Assembly: GCF_034351645.1 (NCBI RefSeq)
Contig: NZ_CP133782.1
Location: 5,176,001 to 5,240,000 of the forward strand
DNA from: Pseudomonas sp. DC1.2
Lineage (GTDB): Bacteria; Pseudomonadota; Gammaproteobacteria; Pseudomonadales; Pseudomonadaceae
Reading direction: 5' to 3'
Length of the DNA: 64,000 nucleotides
Under the pieces are notes generated by a model. It searched no databases. It was not told the origin of the DNA and saw only the letters and a list, made by a program, of their open reading frames with translations. Shown piece after piece: positions 48,623-58,109 of this stretch (positions are counted from its first letter, which is position 1; every line of letters begins with the position of its first letter). A program made the translations under genes and the position numbers.

Positions 48623-50509
48623 ATGTCCTTTGCTTCCCTCGGTCTCTCCGAGGCTTTAGTCCGCGCCATCGAGGCAGCGGGCTATACCGAGCCTACTCCG
48701 GTGCAACAGCGGGCCATTCCCGCCGTGTTGCAAGGTCGCGACCTGATGGTTGCGGCACAGACAGGTACTGGTAAAACCGGCGGCTTCGCCCTTCCGATTC
48801 TGGAACGGCTGTTCCCCAACGGTCACCCGGACAAATCCCAGCGTCACGGCCCGCGTCAACCTCGCGTGCTGGTCCTGACCCCCACTCGCGAACTCGCGGC
48901 CCAGGTGCATGAGAGCTTCAAGCTCTATGCCCGAGACCTGAAGTTCGTCAGCGCCTGCATCTTCGGCGGCGTTGGTATGAACCCACAGGTTCAGGCCATG
49001 TCCCGTGGTGTCGACGTGCTGGTCGCCTGCCCAGGTCGTTTGCTTGACCTGTGCGGCCAAGGCAGCGTCGATTTGTCCCACGTGGAAATCCTCGTGCTGG
49101 ACGAAGCGGACCGCATGCTCGACATGGGCTTTGTCCATGACGTGAAGAAAGTCCTCGCGCGCCTGCCAGCCAAACGCCAGAACCTGCTTTTCTCAGCGAC
49201 CTTTTCCAACGACATCACGTCCTTGGCCGGCAAGCTGCTGCACAACCCGGAACGCATCGAAGTCACGCCGCCGAACACCACGGTCGAACGCATCGAACAG
49301 CGGGTGTTCCGCTTGGCGGCCAGCCACAAGCGTTCACTGCTCGCGCACCTGATCACCGCCGGCGCCTGGGAACAGGTTCTGGTGTTCACTCGCACCAAGC
49401 ACGGTGCCAACCGCCTGGCCGAGTACCTGGACAAACACGGCCTGAGCGCCGTCGCTATCCACGGCAACAAGAGCCAGAACGCTCGCACCAAAGCCCTGGC
49501 CGACTTCAAGGCCGGTGAAGTGCGCATCCTTGTTGCCACCGACATCGCTGCTCGCGGTCTCGACATCGACCAGTTGCCACACGTGGTCAACTTCGAACTG
49601 CCGAACGTCGACGAAGACTACGTACACCGTATCGGCCGTACTGGCCGCGCCGGTCGTTCGGGCGAGGCGATCTCGCTGGTCGCCCCGGACGAAGAAAAAC
49701 TGCTGAAAAGCATCGAGCGCATGACCAAGCAGAAGATTGCCGACGGCAACCTGATGGGCTTCGACTCCAGCGCGGTGGAAGCCGAGAAACCAGAAGTTCG
49801 CGAACGTCCCGACGTGCGTAACCCGCGCGCTCCACGTGGCCCTCGTGGCGACGGTCCGAATGGCACCGGTGGCGGTGGCGGTCGTAAAGACAAAGGCAAG
49901 GACAAGGGCGGCAAGGAAAAACCTGCTGCCACCGGCCGTGGTGATCGTCCCGCACGTGAACAAAAGCCGCGTGAAGGTACGCCGGCTCGCGAACAACAGC
50001 GCCCGGCGCCACGCGCTGCCGCAGCTGATCGTGCTCCGGACGAGTTCCTTGACGACGACGTGGACAACTTCGGTAACCGCGTTGATTACGTACCTCAGGC
50101 CAAACCGGCTCAAGGCCGTGGTCGCCGTCCAGGTGCTCCGACGCCAAGTACGACAACCGGCGCTGGCGCAGGTGCTCCGCGCACCGGCGGCAAGCCTCAG
50201 GGCCGTCAAAGCGCTCCGCGCAGCAGCGATGGCGCGACCACCGGCACTCCACCGGCCAAGCGTAGCGGTCCACGCAACGGTGCTCCACGTGACGGCCAAG
50301 CCCGTCGCGAAGAGTCCCGCAACCGTCGCCCGGCCCGTACCGACGAGCAACCACGTTCGGAACCAGCGGTGCAGAACCCGCGCGGTCCGGCACCGAAGAT
50401 CATGCACAAGGAGTCGAAAACCGATCGGTTCCCGACACCTGAGCAGCTGGATCAACTGCCAAGCCGTCCACGCGGCGAAAAACCAGCGTTGCTGACTCGC
50501 AACCGCTGA
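48623..50509 (+). CDS. rhlE: RhlE-type DEAD-box RNA helicase
   Basis: 628 aa. Q motif ([14 protein letters not shown]), Walker [60 protein letters not shown] (in parts) and [13 protein letters not shown] are present. From about residue 390 the protein becomes a low-complexity tail rich in Arg, Gly, Pro and Lys ([18 protein letters not shown]), likely disordered and RNA-binding. RhlE helicases act in RNA decay and ribosome assembly, often in cold. AGGA 7 bases before ATG 48623 fixes the start. Confidence 0.93.
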   Translation: MSFASLGLSEALVRAIEAAGYTEPTPVQQRAIPAVLQGRDLMVAAQTGTGKTGGFALPILERLFPNGHPDKSQRHGPRQPRVLVLTPTRELAAQVHESFKLYARDLKFVSACIFGGVGMNPQVQAMSRGVDVLVACPGRLLDLCGQGSVDLSHVEILVLDEADRMLDMGFVHDVKKVLARLPAKRQNLLFSATFSNDITSLAGKLLHNPERIEVTPPNTTVERIEQRVFRLAASHKRSLLAHLITAGAWEQVLVFTRTKHGANRLAEYLDKHGLSAVAIHGNKSQNARTKALADFKAGEVRILVATDIAARGLDIDQLPHVVNFELPNVDEDYVHRIGRTGRAGRSGEAISLVAPDEEKLLKSIERMTKQKIADGNLMGFDSSAVEAEKPEVRERPDVRNPRAPRGPRGDGPNGTGGGGGRKDKGKDKGGKEKPAATGRGDRPAREQKPREGTPAREQQRPAPRAAAADRAPDEFLDDDVDNFGNRVDYVPQAKPAQGRGRRPGAPTPSTTTGAGAGAPRTGGKPQGRQSAPRSSDGATTGTPPAKRSGPRNGAPRDGQARREESRNRRPARTDEQPRSEPAVQNPRGPAPKIMHKESKTDRFPTPEQLDQLPSRPRGEKPALLTRNR

Positions 50510-50529
50510 TTTAGCGCAGTCCTGAAAAA

Positions 50530-50566
50530 GTGCCCCGGATCTCGCGATTCGGGGCATTTTTTTTCA
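50530..50566 (+). terminator. Rho-independent terminator of rhlE
   Basis: TGCCCCGGAT and ATTCGGGGCA arms followed by eight T. Confidence 0.92.
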
Positions 50567-50612
50567 GCGAGACAAACCCCCTGCAAAGGATCTTTGCGTG
50601 GTGTTTTTCAGG

Positions 50613-50655
50613 GCAAAAAAAACGCCCCTTACCGTGAGATCAGGGGCGTTTTTTG
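50613..50655. terminator. Bidirectional terminator at the yceI 3' end
   Basis: AAAAAACGCCCCT and AGGGGCGTTTTTT arms around a 13-base loop; serves the minus-strand yceI and backs up the rhlE terminator. Confidence 0.88.
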
Positions 50656-50670
50656 TGTCAGCGGCGAATA

Positions 50671-51264
50671 TTACTTCGCTTTAACACCTTCAAACGAGAT
50701 GTAAAGTTCGACGGCGTCGGACTGTGGGCCCAGGTCCATCATCTTGCCGAAATCGGAACGCTTGATGCTGGTAGTGCCCTCGAAGCCAGCACGGTAGCCG
50801 CCCCATGGATCCTTACCTTCGCCCAGGAACGTGGCTTTAACCACGATGGGCTTGGTCACGCCATGCAGGGTCAGGTCGCCGGTCACATCAGCAGTCTCTT
50901 TGCCAGCAGCGTTTTTGCCGGTGGATTTGACGCTGGTGGAGACAAACTTGGCATCAGCGTATTTGCTGACTTCCAGGAAGTCTTTGCTGGAGATGTGCTT
51001 GTCGCGCTCAGCATGGTTGGTGAACACGCTGGCGGTGCGCACGTTGAACTCGATCTTGCTGTCTTCTGGCTTGGCAGCGTCAAAGCTGAACTTGCCGTCG
51101 ATGTCCTTGAAAGTACCGGTGATGTAGCTGTAGCCCAGGTGGCTGATCTTGAAGTCGACGAAGGCGTGCTGGCCTTCTTTGTCGACAGTGTAATCAGCCG
51201 CCATTACGTTGGCGGATAGCAGGGCCGAACCGATGGCCAGAGCAGCGAGGGTCTTTTTCAACAT
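50671..51264 (-). CDS. yceI: YceI-family periplasmic lipid-binding protein
   Basis: 197 aa. Signal peptide ([18 protein letters not shown]), then the YceI lipocalin-like barrel: [34 protein letters not shown] and [14 protein letters not shown]. The family binds isoprenoid-like lipids. In P. aeruginosa the homologous protein has been described as the secreted small protease PasP; whether that applies here is open. It follows the cytochrome b561 gene by 31 bases, as in the yceJ-yceI pair of E. coli. Confidence 0.9.
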   Translation of the reverse strand: MLKKTLAALAIGSALLSANVMAADYTVDKEGQHAFVDFKISHLGYSYITGTFKDIDGKFSFDAAKPEDSKIEFNVRTASVFTNHAERDKHISSKDFLEVSKYADAKFVSTSVKSTGKNAAGKETADVTGDLTLHGVTKPIVVKATFLGEGKDPWGGYRAGFEGTTSIKRSDFGKMMDLGPQSDAVELYISFEGVKAK

Positions 51265-51295
51265 GCTTTCTATTCCTTGGAGTCGAGGTTGAATT

Positions 51296-51847
51296 TCAGG
51301 CTTTGCGGCCGAGCATTCGAGTCAGGGTCGCATCACGATCGATAAAGTGGTGTTTCAATGCTGCCAACGCATGGAGACCGGAAAAAATTACCAGCGCCCA
51401 CGCCAGGTACAGATGGATGACACCGGCGGTATCTGCCTGGTCCGGTAGCCCGGAAACCAGTGCAGGAATCTCAAATAGACCAAACACCGGGATCCCGACA
51501 CCGTCTGCGGTGGAAATCAGGTAACCGGCAATCATCAACGCGAACAAACCCACGTACAGAAACGAATGACCGAACTTGGCGCCGAGGCGCGTCAGGCGGC
51601 TGTAGCTTTTCAGGGTCGGCGGCGGTGGGCTGATGAAGCGCCACAGGACACGCAGCAGCATCACAGCGAACACTACCAAGCCAATGCTCTTGTGCAGGTC
51701 CGGCGCGTCTTTGCGCCAGGTGCTGTAGTAGTCGAGACCGACCATCCACAAGCCCAGGGCAAACAGTCCGAAGACCGCCAGCGCCACGCCCCAGTGCAGG
51801 AACATGCTGATCCAACCGTAGCGTGATGAAGAATTACGTAGCTGCAT
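51296..51847 (-). CDS. Cytochrome b561 (YceJ/CybB type)
   Basis: 183 aa with four hydrophobic segments. Candidate haem-ligand histidines lie in each: [30 protein letters not shown] and [10 protein letters not shown]. Diheme inner-membrane quinol-oxidising proteins have this pattern. Probably passes electrons between the quinone pool and a periplasmic partner; with yceI it forms a two-gene operon. Confidence 0.88.
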   Translation of the reverse strand: MQLRNSSSRYGWISMFLHWGVALAVFGLFALGLWMVGLDYYSTWRKDAPDLHKSIGLVVFAVMLLRVLWRFISPPPPTLKSYSRLTRLGAKFGHSFLYVGLFALMIAGYLISTADGVGIPVFGLFEIPALVSGLPDQADTAGVIHLYLAWALVIFSGLHALAALKHHFIDRDATLTRMLGRKA

Positions 51848-52201
51848 TGCCCAAATCCTGTGAGAACTGCGACCAAGACTATCGAGTTATCTATCGATTT
51901 AAAGCGGAAATTTTCGCTTTGAAATATCGAGAAATACGATCAAGAGTCTGAAAGACCCGAGTTAAGGAAAGATTAAACATAAAAGTGTGGCGAGATGTAA
52001 TCCGACCTGCTTAAACGAAGCGTCGCCTTTTACCGACTGGATTCGGCTGCGCGCCGTGAAAAAAACCGCACCTGCGCGCCGACCGACGAGCAGCGACATT
52101 AAACCCAATCATCACAATGGGTTGTTCCTGCGCCACGCATTGCATAGGCTTGCGCGATTGTTTGCCCGCGTACCAAGCGGGCCGCCTCGAGGAGACTGTA
52201 A
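51848..52201. other. Divergent promoter region with imperfect dyad (no gene)
   Basis: 354 bases between the cytochrome b561 gene (minus) and bioA (plus). It holds an imperfect dyad at 51892-51932, with AAAGCG/CGCTTT inner arms and ATCGATTT/AAATATCGA outer arms, in the likely promoter of the cytochrome-yceI pair. GAGGAGA precedes bioA. No gene was found in it. Confidence 0.5.
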
Positions 52202-53608
52202 ATGGGCCTGAATAATCAGTGGATGCAACGGGATCTGGCTGTGTTGTGGCACCCCTGCACCCAGATGAAAGACCACGAACAGCTACCACTGATTCCGATC
52301 AAACGCGGCGAAGGCGTGTGGTTGGAAGACTTTGAAGGCAAACGCTACCTCGACGCCGTCAGTTCCTGGTGGGTCAACGTGTTCGGCCACGCCAACCCGC
52401 GGATCAACCAGCGCATCAAAGACCAGGTCGATCAACTGGAACATGTGATCCTCGCCGGTTTCAGCCATCAACCGGTGATTGAGCTGTCCGAGCGCCTGGT
52501 GAAAATGACGCCCGAAGGCCTGACGCGTTGCTTCTACGCCGATAACGGTTCGTCCTGCATCGAAGTCGCGCTGAAAATGAGCTTTCACTACTGGCTCAAT
52601 CGTGGTCAGCCGAACAAAAAGCGCTTCGTCACCCTCACCAACAGCTACCACGGCGAGACCATCGCCGCGATGTCGGTGGGCGACGTGCCGCTGTTTACTG
52701 AGACCTACAAAGCCCTGCTGTTGGACACCCTCAAGGTGCCAAGTCCCGATTGCTACCTGCGCCCCGAAGGCATGAGCTGGGAGGAGCATTCGCGCACGAT
52801 GTTTGCCGCCATGGAGCAGACCCTGGCCGAGCACCACACGACCGTTGCAGCGGTGATCGTCGAGCCTTTGATCCAGGGCGCCGGCGGCATGCGCATGTAC
52901 CACCCGGTGTACCTCAAACTGTTGCGCGAAGCGTGCGATCGTTACGGCGTACACCTGATCCACGACGAAATTGCCGTCGGTTTCGGCCGCACAGGGACAA
53001 TGTTCGCCTGTGAACAGGCCGGTATCCGCCCGGATTTCCTCTGTTTATCTAAAGCGCTGACCGGTGGTTATCTGCCATTGGCCGCTTGCGTCACGACTGA
53101 TGATGTCTACAGCGCGTTCTACGACGACTACCCGACCTTGCGCGCCTTCCTGCACTCCCACAGCTACACCGGCAACCCGCTGGCGTGTGCAGCAGCACTG
53201 GCGACGCTGGACATCTTCGAAGAAGACAACGTCATCGAGAACAACAAGGCACTGGCCCAGCGCATGGCGACCTCAACCGCGCACCTGGCGGATCATCCAA
53301 ATGTGTCGGAGGTACGCCAGACCGGCATGGTATTGGCCATCGAGATGGTTAAGGACAAAGCGAGCAAGACCGCTTATCCGTGGCAGGAACGCCGGGGTTT
53401 GAAGGTGTTCGAGCACGCCCTGGAGCGCGGTGCGCTGCTGCGGCCGTTAGGCAGCGTGGTGTATTTCCTACCGCCCTACGTGATCACGCCGGAACAGATC
53501 GACTTCCTCGCCGAAGTGGCCAGCGAAGGCATCGACATCGCCACTCGCGACAGCATCAGTGTTTGCGTACCGAAGGACTTCCATCCCGGCTTCCGCGATC
53601 CGGGCTAG
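52202..53608 (+). CDS. bioA: Adenosylmethionine-8-amino-7-oxononanoate aminotransferase
   Basis: 468 aa PLP enzyme of biotin synthesis, making 7,8-diaminopelargonate with SAM as amino donor. PLP-linked Lys is K284 in CLSKALTGGY; HDE at 254-256 contains the ring-binding Asp; the N-terminal LWHPCTQMKDHE is BioA-typical. Full length. Other bio genes are not in the window. rsmE follows by 56 bases. Confidence 0.94.
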   Translation: MGLNNQWMQRDLAVLWHPCTQMKDHEQLPLIPIKRGEGVWLEDFEGKRYLDAVSSWWVNVFGHANPRINQRIKDQVDQLEHVILAGFSHQPVIELSERLVKMTPEGLTRCFYADNGSSCIEVALKMSFHYWLNRGQPNKKRFVTLTNSYHGETIAAMSVGDVPLFTETYKALLLDTLKVPSPDCYLRPEGMSWEEHSRTMFAAMEQTLAEHHTTVAAVIVEPLIQGAGGMRMYHPVYLKLLREACDRYGVHLIHDEIAVGFGRTGTMFACEQAGIRPDFLCLSKALTGGYLPLAACVTTDDVYSAFYDDYPTLRAFLHSHSYTGNPLACAAALATLDIFEEDNVIENNKALAQRMATSTAHLADHPNVSEVRQTGMVLAIEMVKDKASKTAYPWQERRGLKVFEHALERGALLRPLGSVVYFLPPYVITPEQIDFLAEVASEGIDIATRDSISVCVPKDFHPGFRDPG

Positions 53609-53620
53609 TACAATCGCTGG

Positions 53621-53639
53621 TCCCACGCGCGGCGTGGGA
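53621..53639. repeat. Palindromic repeat (CCCACGC family), copy 5
   Basis: TCCCACGC and GCGTGGGA arms with a three-base loop, between bioA and rsmE. Shorter version of the repeats near the bet genes; could end part of the bioA transcript. Confidence 0.5.
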
Positions 53640-53664
53640 AAAATCAAACCACAGAGACCCCAGC

Positions 53665-54384
53665 ATGAGACTGTCCCGCTTCTTTATTGACGTGCCCTTG
53701 AGCATCGGCGAGCGCGAATTGCCCGAGGCCCAGGCCCACTACATCAGCCGTGTGCTGCGCATGGCAGAGGGTGATGCCGTGCAATTGTTCGACGGCTCGG
53801 GGCATGAGTTTCTCGGCACCCTGGCCGACGTCGGCAAGAAGCGCGTCACGGTACAGATTGCTGAAAGCTTCCCTGGCCAAATCGAATCGCCTCTGAACAT
53901 TCACCTCGGCCAAGGCTTGTCCCGTGGCGAGCGCATGGACTGGGCGATTCAAAAAGCCACTGAGTTGGGCGTCAACGACATCACGCCGATTTTCACCGAC
54001 CGCTGCGAAGTGCGCCTGAAAGACGAGCGCGCCGACAAACGCCTGATGCACTGGCGTCAGGTGGCAATCAGCGCTTGTGAACAATGCGGTCGCTCTCGGG
54101 TGCCGGTGATTCATCCGCCGCTGTTGCTGGCTGATTGGCTGAAGCAGGCCGACGCTGAGTTAAAACTGGTGCTGCACCCGGTGGCAGAGCCGCTGCTCAG
54201 CCACGCCAAGCCTTCGACCCTGGCATTTCTGATCGGCCCGGAAGGTGGTTTATCGGACGCTGAAGTGGATCAGGCCAAGGGGGCCGGTTTTCACGCCGCC
54301 CGCCTCGGGCCGCGAGTGCTGCGCACCGAAACCGCACCGGTGGTAGCGGTGGCGGTGGCCCAACAGCTTTGGGGCGACTTCTAG
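53665..54384 (+). CDS. rsmE: 16S rRNA (uridine1498-N3)-methyltransferase RsmE
   Basis: 239 aa SPOUT-fold enzyme. N-terminal PUA-like part (SRFFIDVPL, HYISRVLRM), then QKATELGVNDITPIFTDRCEV and the knot region LAFLIGPEGGLSDAEVD with the C-terminal RLGPRVLRTETAPVVA, the SAM-binding trefoil loops. Start at ATG 53665; the longer upstream open frame overlaps bioA and is not used. It uses SAM, as does bioA. Confidence 0.95.
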   Translation: MRLSRFFIDVPLSIGERELPEAQAHYISRVLRMAEGDAVQLFDGSGHEFLGTLADVGKKRVTVQIAESFPGQIESPLNIHLGQGLSRGERMDWAIQKATELGVNDITPIFTDRCEVRLKDERADKRLMHWRQVAISACEQCGRSRVPVIHPPLLLADWLKQADAELKLVLHPVAEPLLSHAKPSTLAFLIGPEGGLSDAEVDQAKGAGFHAARLGPRVLRTETAPVVAVAVAQQLWGDF

Positions 54385-54390
54385 CGCTCC

Positions 54391-54452
54391 CTCGCGAGCA
54401 GGCGCGCCCACAGGAGAATTTATTCCGGTGGGCGCGAGCCTGCTCGCGAAGG
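54391..54452. repeat. REP doublet after rsmE
   Basis: CTCGCGAGCAGGCGCGCCCAC and GTGGGCGCGAGCCTGCTCGC in inverted orientation: the clearest REPIN of the window, between convergent rsmE and the hemolysin-III gene. Confidence 0.88.
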
Positions 54453-54465
54453 GCCACGACACGGT

Positions 54466-55083
54466 TTAGAGGACGTAAAACAAAATCGCTACAAAGTGCA
54501 GCAAACTCCCGGCAATCACGAACAGATGCCAGATCCCATGGGAATGCCGCAAGCGATGATCCAGGGCAAAAAAGATAATCCCCACGGTGTACAGCACCCC
54601 GCCCGACGCCAGCCACGCAAACCCGGCAGTGCCCAGTGCCGCCAGTAACGGTTTGACCGCTACCAGCACGATCCAGCCCATGACCGCGTAGATCACAATC
54701 GACAAAACCCGCGCTTCGGAGCGAGGCTTGATCTCTTGCAAAATGCCAATCAGCGCCAAGCCCCAGACAATCCCGAACAACGTCCAGCCCCACGGCCCGC
54801 GCAGGGTCACCAGGCAAAACGGCGTGTAACTGCCAGCGATCAGCAGGTAGATCGAAAAGTGATCAACTTTCTGCATGATCTCTTTTTTGCGCCCGCGCAC
54901 GCTGTGGTACACGGTCGAGGCGCTGTAGAGCACCAGCAAGGTAAAACCGTAAATCGCCACACTAACGATCTTCCAGGGGCTACCCTCCATGCTGGCGACC
55001 ACCAGCATCCACACTACCCCGACAAACGCTGCCACCGCCCCGACCAAATGAGTCCAGGCGTTCAATTTTTCCCCGTGATACAT
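54466..55083 (-). CDS. Hemolysin III family protein (TrhA-like)
   Basis: 205 aa, seven hydrophobic segments. HlyIII/PAQR metal-site residues are visible: STVYHS, KVDHFSIYLLIAGSYTPF and the C-terminal HSHGIWHLFVIAGSLLHF (His ligands). The bacterial family has been linked to membrane-energy homeostasis. Start 55083 (MYHGEKLNAW) follows GAGG; the upstream frame to 55149 is less likely. Confidence 0.9.
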   Translation of the reverse strand: MYHGEKLNAWTHLVGAVAAFVGVVWMLVVASMEGSPWKIVSVAIYGFTLLVLYSASTVYHSVRGRKKEIMQKVDHFSIYLLIAGSYTPFCLVTLRGPWGWTLFGIVWGLALIGILQEIKPRSEARVLSIVIYAVMGWIVLVAVKPLLAALGTAGFAWLASGGVLYTVGIIFFALDHRLRHSHGIWHLFVIAGSLLHFVAILFYVL

Positions 55084-55236
55084 AGGTCGCTTCCCTCGAA
55101 ATACGTTGCTGCTTTGCCCAAGGCTCAGGCCTGAGGGGTAAAAGCGCAATGACTCTGATTGTCACGCGGTTCAATCCTTTGAGCCAACGTCGGCGCAATT
55201 GGGCACAATCAGCGCATTCTAAAAAGAGTCCGCGCG

Positions 55237-56151
55237 ATGCTGATCGACGAAGAATTGACCCTTAAAAAACTCGAAGTGTTCCTGGCCTTCATGCGCACCG
55301 GCAACCTGGCGCGGGCCGCTGCCGAGTTACAAACCAGCAACGTCAGCGTACACCGGGCGATTCACTCCCTGGAAAGCGCCCTGCGCTGTCCGCTGTTCAA
55401 GCACGAAGGACGCAACCTGACGCCGCTCGAAAGCGCCTATGTGCTTGAAGAGCGGGCGCAGAAACTGATTCAGGACGTCGTCGAAAGCGTGCGCCTGACC
55501 CGCGAAGCCGCCGGGTTCTCCGCTGAGCGCTTCAAGCTCGGGTCACTGTATTCACTGACAGTGAAAACCGTGCCGCAGCTGATCATGGGCCTGAAAATAC
55601 GCCGCAGCGAACTCAATATCGACCTGATTCTGGGCTCCAACATCGACTTGTTGTACAAGCTCAAAAACATGGAGGTCGACGCGATTCTCGTGTCGCTGGA
55701 CGACAGCGTCAACGACCCGGACTGCGAGCAGATCCCGCTGTTTTCCGACGATATATTCCTCGCCACCCCCGCCGACTCGAGGTTCGCGCAACGCGCCGAG
55801 GTTGATCTGGCGGACGTGCGCGACGAAACGTTCATCACCCTGACCCAAGGCTTCGCGACCCACAGGGACGGCAATCGGGTGTTCAAGCAAGCAGGGTTCG
55901 AGCCCAAAGTGGCCATGCAGGTCAACGACATTTTTACCCTGCTGAGCATGGTCAGCTCCGGTGTCGGCTATGCGTTGCTACCGGGAAGAATTGCTGCGGT
56001 GTATGAAAACCGGGTCAAGCTGGTCCCCTTGCAGGAACGCTACCGGCTACAGCAGCACATTGGCGTGGTGTTTCTGAAGGCCAAGGAGCGCGATCCAAAT
56101 CTGCTCGCGTTGCTGGCGGAGTGCCGAATGTACGCCAATCGCCAACGCTGA
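55237..56151 (+). CDS. mdcR: LysR-type regulator, probable MdcR of malonate utilisation
   Basis: 304 aa. The N-terminal LysR helix-turn-helix reads LARAAAELQTSNVSVHRAIHSLE (about 23-46), followed by the two-lobed sensor domain with VDAILVSLDDSV and GVGYALLPGR. It converges on the mdc-madLM operon, as in other Pseudomonas in which this LysR gene activates malonate genes. The link is by position and is not shown by the sequence. Two other short genes separate them. Confidence 0.82.
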   Translation: MLIDEELTLKKLEVFLAFMRTGNLARAAAELQTSNVSVHRAIHSLESALRCPLFKHEGRNLTPLESAYVLEERAQKLIQDVVESVRLTREAAGFSAERFKLGSLYSLTVKTVPQLIMGLKIRRSELNIDLILGSNIDLLYKLKNMEVDAILVSLDDSVNDPDCEQIPLFSDDIFLATPADSRFAQRAEVDLADVRDETFITLTQGFATHRDGNRVFKQAGFEPKVAMQVNDIFTLLSMVSSGVGYALLPGRIAAVYENRVKLVPLQERYRLQQHIGVVFLKAKERDPNLLALLAECRMYANRQR

Positions 56152-56321
56152 ACCCCAACGGATTACCTTGCAGCGCGCCCGATATGGCACTGCATGAATA
56201 ACGACGCCCTACGCTCATGTAGGAGCAATCGACATGATCCTAGGAACTCTCCCACAACGCTTTCAGGTTGCCCCTCAGACGCCTTGGCTCTAGTTTTACG
56301 CCGCGCTGAAGACATCAGCAG

Positions 56322-56340
56322 TCGGGCTTCGGAACCCCGA
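56322..56340 (+). promoter_or_regulatory. Hairpin leader before the DUF6124 gene
   Basis: TCGGG and CCCGA arms around a CTTCGG-containing loop, about 36 bases before the start codon. The surrounding leader (56280-56375) looks like the structured leaders of other DUF6124 genes in Pseudomonas, from memory; the 224-base gap holds no other feature. Confidence 0.35.
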
Positions 56341-56375
56341 AAAACCCAGCAACGGAAGCGGCAACGGAGATCATC

Positions 56376-56747
56376 ATGTCCAAAGCCATAAGTCAGCACC
56401 CTGACAACCAGACAGTGTCGCCTTACGCCTCACCCCATTCAAAAAAACTCCACGCAGCCGCCGACCGCGCCCTTGATCACTACCTCAACACTCCTGCCCC
56501 GGAAAAAACCGCTGAGCGCCGACCCAGCAAGGTGTTCATCGTCGCCCCGGATGTGGACTGTGGCAGTTTGTTGGCCGTGGCCAGCGAGAGCCTGGCTTCG
56601 GCCAGTCTGATGGCCAGCGATTTTGCCGGGGGCTTGGAAGGAGCCCATCGGCATATGGCGCTGGCGATTCAGCAGATCATCATGCTCGCCGAACTGGCAG
56701 TGAATCGAGTGCAGGACAGCTCGCAAGCACTTGGGCCGGGCAAGTAA
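56376..56747 (+). CDS. DUF6124 (formerly DUF3077-like) family protein
   Basis: 123 aa. Pseudomonas-specific small protein family: SPYASPHSKKLHAAADRALDHYL near the N-terminus and LASASLMASDFAGGLEGAHRHMALAI then IIMLAELAVNRV in the C-terminal half. Predicted mostly helical and cytoplasmic. AACGGAGA lies 8 bases before the ATG. Function unknown; such genes are usually present in several copies per genome. Confidence 0.85.
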   Translation: MSKAISQHPDNQTVSPYASPHSKKLHAAADRALDHYLNTPAPEKTAERRPSKVFIVAPDVDCGSLLAVASESLASASLMASDFAGGLEGAHRHMALAIQQIIMLAELAVNRVQDSSQALGPGK

Positions 56748-56862
56748 CGGTGATCATTGCTCATCGTTCGCGATCAGCCCGCACACCGTTGACCGGTAGG
56801 GATCACCTCCCTGTATCCGTGCAGTGCAGCAGCGGGCTGGCTCGCGAAGACATCTTCGGAAG

Positions 56863-57627
56863 CTAGCCAACAATCGCGCGAACAATGAAGTACAGCAGCG
56901 AAGGCCCAAGCAGGCAGCCCAGCCCGGTGTGGAACGTCGCCGTCAGCGCGCCGTAAGGCACCAGCCGCCGATCCGTCGCCGCCAACCCGGCCGTTACTCC
57001 ACTGACGGTGCCCGCCAACCCGCCAAACACCATCGCCGAGCGCGGGTTATCCAGGCCCATCCAGCGTGCTGCCATGGGGGTGCCAACCATCACCAGAATA
57101 GCCTTGATCAGACCAGTGGCAATCGAGAGCGCCATCACATCGGAGCTGGCCCCAATCGCCGCGCCAGTGACCGGCCCGACGATGTAAGTCACCGCACCTG
57201 CGCCGATGGTGGTCATGCTCACCGCATCGCGATAGCCGAAGGCCCAGGCAATGCTCGCACCGACGATGAACGGCAAAATCGTGCCCAATAGCAGCGCGAT
57301 CACGCCAATCAGTCCGGCCTTTTTTGCTTCGGTGGCCTGCACCTCAAACGCCGTGGCGACGATGGCAAAATCGCGCAGCATGGCGCCGCCCATCAGGCCG
57401 ATGCCGGAAAACAGCGACAAGTCCGCCAGGCCTTTTTGCCCACCGGTCATCGTGCCGCCGACCCAAGCCAGCACCAGGCCAATCACGATGGCAATCGCCG
57501 AACCATGAATACGCCCGAACGTCAGGCGTTTGGACAACACCACCGACACCCACATGATCACGCCGACAAACGCAAATGCCGTAACCAGGCTGTTGTTTCC
57601 CAGACCTTTCTCGAGGAGGGCCCACAT
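56863..57627 (-). CDS. madM: Malonate transporter subunit MadM
   Basis: 254 aa with about eight to nine hydrophobic segments and Gly-rich stretches (GLMGGAMLRDFAIVATAF, IGAGAVTYIVGPVTGAAIGASSDVMALSIATGLIKA in parts). With MadL it forms a two-component malonate/Na+ importer. Start 57627, with GGAGG 9 bases upstream, begins one base after the madL stop. Last gene of the mdc operon. The longer open frame to 57654 overlaps madL. Confidence 0.92.
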   Translation of the reverse strand: MWALLEKGLGNNSLVTAFAFVGVIMWVSVVLSKRLTFGRIHGSAIAIVIGLVLAWVGGTMTGGQKGLADLSLFSGIGLMGGAMLRDFAIVATAFEVQATEAKKAGLIGVIALLLGTILPFIVGASIAWAFGYRDAVSMTTIGAGAVTYIVGPVTGAAIGASSDVMALSIATGLIKAILVMVGTPMAARWMGLDNPRSAMVFGGLAGTVSGVTAGLAATDRRLVPYGALTATFHTGLGCLLGPSLLYFIVRAIVG

Positions 57628-57628
57628 A

Positions 57629-58045
57629 TCAGCGACCTCCCGCAGGCGCGACAACCGGCGTCACCGCTACCGGTTCATCGGGCAAGGGTTCGCCTTTGTG
57701 GGTTCGGCTGATCAGGGCAATGGTGCAGCCGCAGATCACCACCGAGCCGATGGCGGCCAACACCGCCACCGGGCCGCCGTGCAAAGCAGTCACAACGTTT
57801 TGTTGGGCCGCCATCGCTACCACCACCGGAATGTACATCGCGCCCCAGAAGCCGACGCCCATCTCGCAGTCCTTGGTCATGCCGCCGCGTTTTTGCATCC
57901 ACAATCGTGCGCAAATCAGCAGGATCATCGCTATCCCGACCCCGCCGACGTTGGACTTAACGCCCAGAAACACCCCGAGCATGTCGCCCAGCATCACCCC
58001 TGCCAGCGTACAGATCGCCAACAGCGCCACACCGTAAATAATCAT
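57629..58045 (-). CDS. madL: Malonate transporter subunit MadL
   Basis: 138 aa with four hydrophobic segments, beginning MIIYGVALLAICTLAGVMLGDMLG. GAGG lies 9 bases upstream of 58045. It is the small partner of MadM. The gap from mdcH is 64 bases, the loosest junction in the operon, so it may have its own ribosome loading. Confidence 0.92.
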   Translation of the reverse strand: MIIYGVALLAICTLAGVMLGDMLGVFLGVKSNVGGVGIAMILLICARLWMQKRGGMTKDCEMGVGFWGAMYIPVVVAMAAQQNVVTALHGGPVAVLAAIGSVVICGCTIALISRTHKGEPLPDEPVAVTPVVAPAGGR

Positions 58046-58109
58046 TGTTGTAGTCCTCAAAGTGCATCGTCGAATGTTGTTTTTGTTGTTCGAAGCCTGA
58101 GCTGGAGGT

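Noticed and set aside
56194..56391. Plus-strand 65-codon open frame before the DUF6124 gene
   Set aside because: Arg/Ser-rich, overlaps the structured leader and the DUF6124 start in another frame, and lacks a ribosome site.
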